Positions 5,519-5,528 of a stretch of 5,528 nt of DNA are shown here, one piece after another. This DNA is from B4-G1 sp964393895. Its GTDB lineage: Bacteria > Chloroflexota > Anaerolineae > B4-G1. The stretch's first letter is position 1; every line of letters starts with the position of its first letter. Position numbers and translations under genes: made by a program. The notes below the pieces were generated by a model, which saw nothing but the letters and a program-made list of their open reading frames with translations, did not search any database and was not told the origin of the DNA. The DNA lies in NCBI GenBank assembly GCA_964393895.1, contig CAYMWP010000204.1, positions 1-5,528 of the forward strand, in the 5' to 3' direction.

Positions 5519-5528
5519 GTCTGACAGA
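5519..5528 (+). ncRNA. First 10 nt of a probable second copy of the small RNA (partial)
   Basis: The ten bases after the predicted start equal the first ten of the RNA at 390-598. They include the first two bases of its closing helix (398-399). Whether the rest of the RNA and its terminator follow cannot be seen. It could instead be the leader of the next operon. Confidence 0.4.

Larger units (their letters stand above)
5479..5528 (+). repeat. 50-bp perfect direct repeat, copy B, cut by the window end
   Basis: This is identical to 350-399 over its whole visible length. It is preceded by AT-rich DNA unrelated to the flank of copy A. The identity runs to the last base of the window, so the true repeat may be longer and may include a whole second small RNA. 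If the window is a contig end, an assembler stopping in a repeat would give the same appearance. Confidence 0.95.

Overview
The window carries a bacterial RNA-repair operon of three co-directional genes on the + strand: a Nudix hydrolase (789-1274), the RNA 3'-terminal 2'-O-methyltransferase Hen1 (1336-2736) and the kinase-phosphatase-ligase Pnkp (2733-5306). hen1 and pnkp overlap by ATGA and keep every catalytic residue I could check, so the repair pair looks intact. Coding DNA is GC-rich. The GC-rich coding sequence, the degenerate GCGAGTCR octamer tract at the left and the presence of a Pnkp/Hen1 pair are compatible with a Chloroflexota-like bacterium, but this is a weak inference from style and not from a marker gene.

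Layout. 1-70 looks like the last codons of an upstream gene in frame 2. 62-181 is a run of about 15 degenerate 8-bp units. 182-349 has no gene, but it contains an imperfect long inverted repeat (273-350). At 355-383 is a near-consensus sigma70-type promoter with an extended -10. It is followed by a roughly 209-nt non-coding interval that can fold into a closed multi-helix RNA and ends in a very strong intrinsic terminator (542-598). 601-788 holds no convincing gene. The operon fills 789-5306. After it comes a poor-complexity, AT-richer spacer (5307-5478) with no recognisable terminator.

The most interesting signal is a 50-bp perfect direct repeat. The promoter plus the first 10 nt of the putative RNA (350-399) recur base for base at 5479-5528, where the window stops. 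Identity starts 5 bp upstream of the -35 box, and the sequence upstream of the two copies is unrelated. The simplest reading is that a compact 'promoter + small structured RNA + terminator' unit flanks the RNA-repair operon on both sides, or that the same regulatory leader precedes two neighbouring operons. I do not recognise the RNA as a known family.

How the genes should work together (family knowledge): after a ribotoxin cuts an RNA, Pnkp heals the ends (5'-kinase, 2',3'-phosphatase). Hen1 adds a 2'-O-methyl group to the 3'-terminal ribose at the break, and the Pnkp ligase, activated by the Hen1 N-terminal half, seals it. The methyl mark then protects the site from being cut again. The Nudix enzyme is an accessory of unknown substrate. 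Any link between the flanking small RNA and the repair enzymes is my inference from position only.
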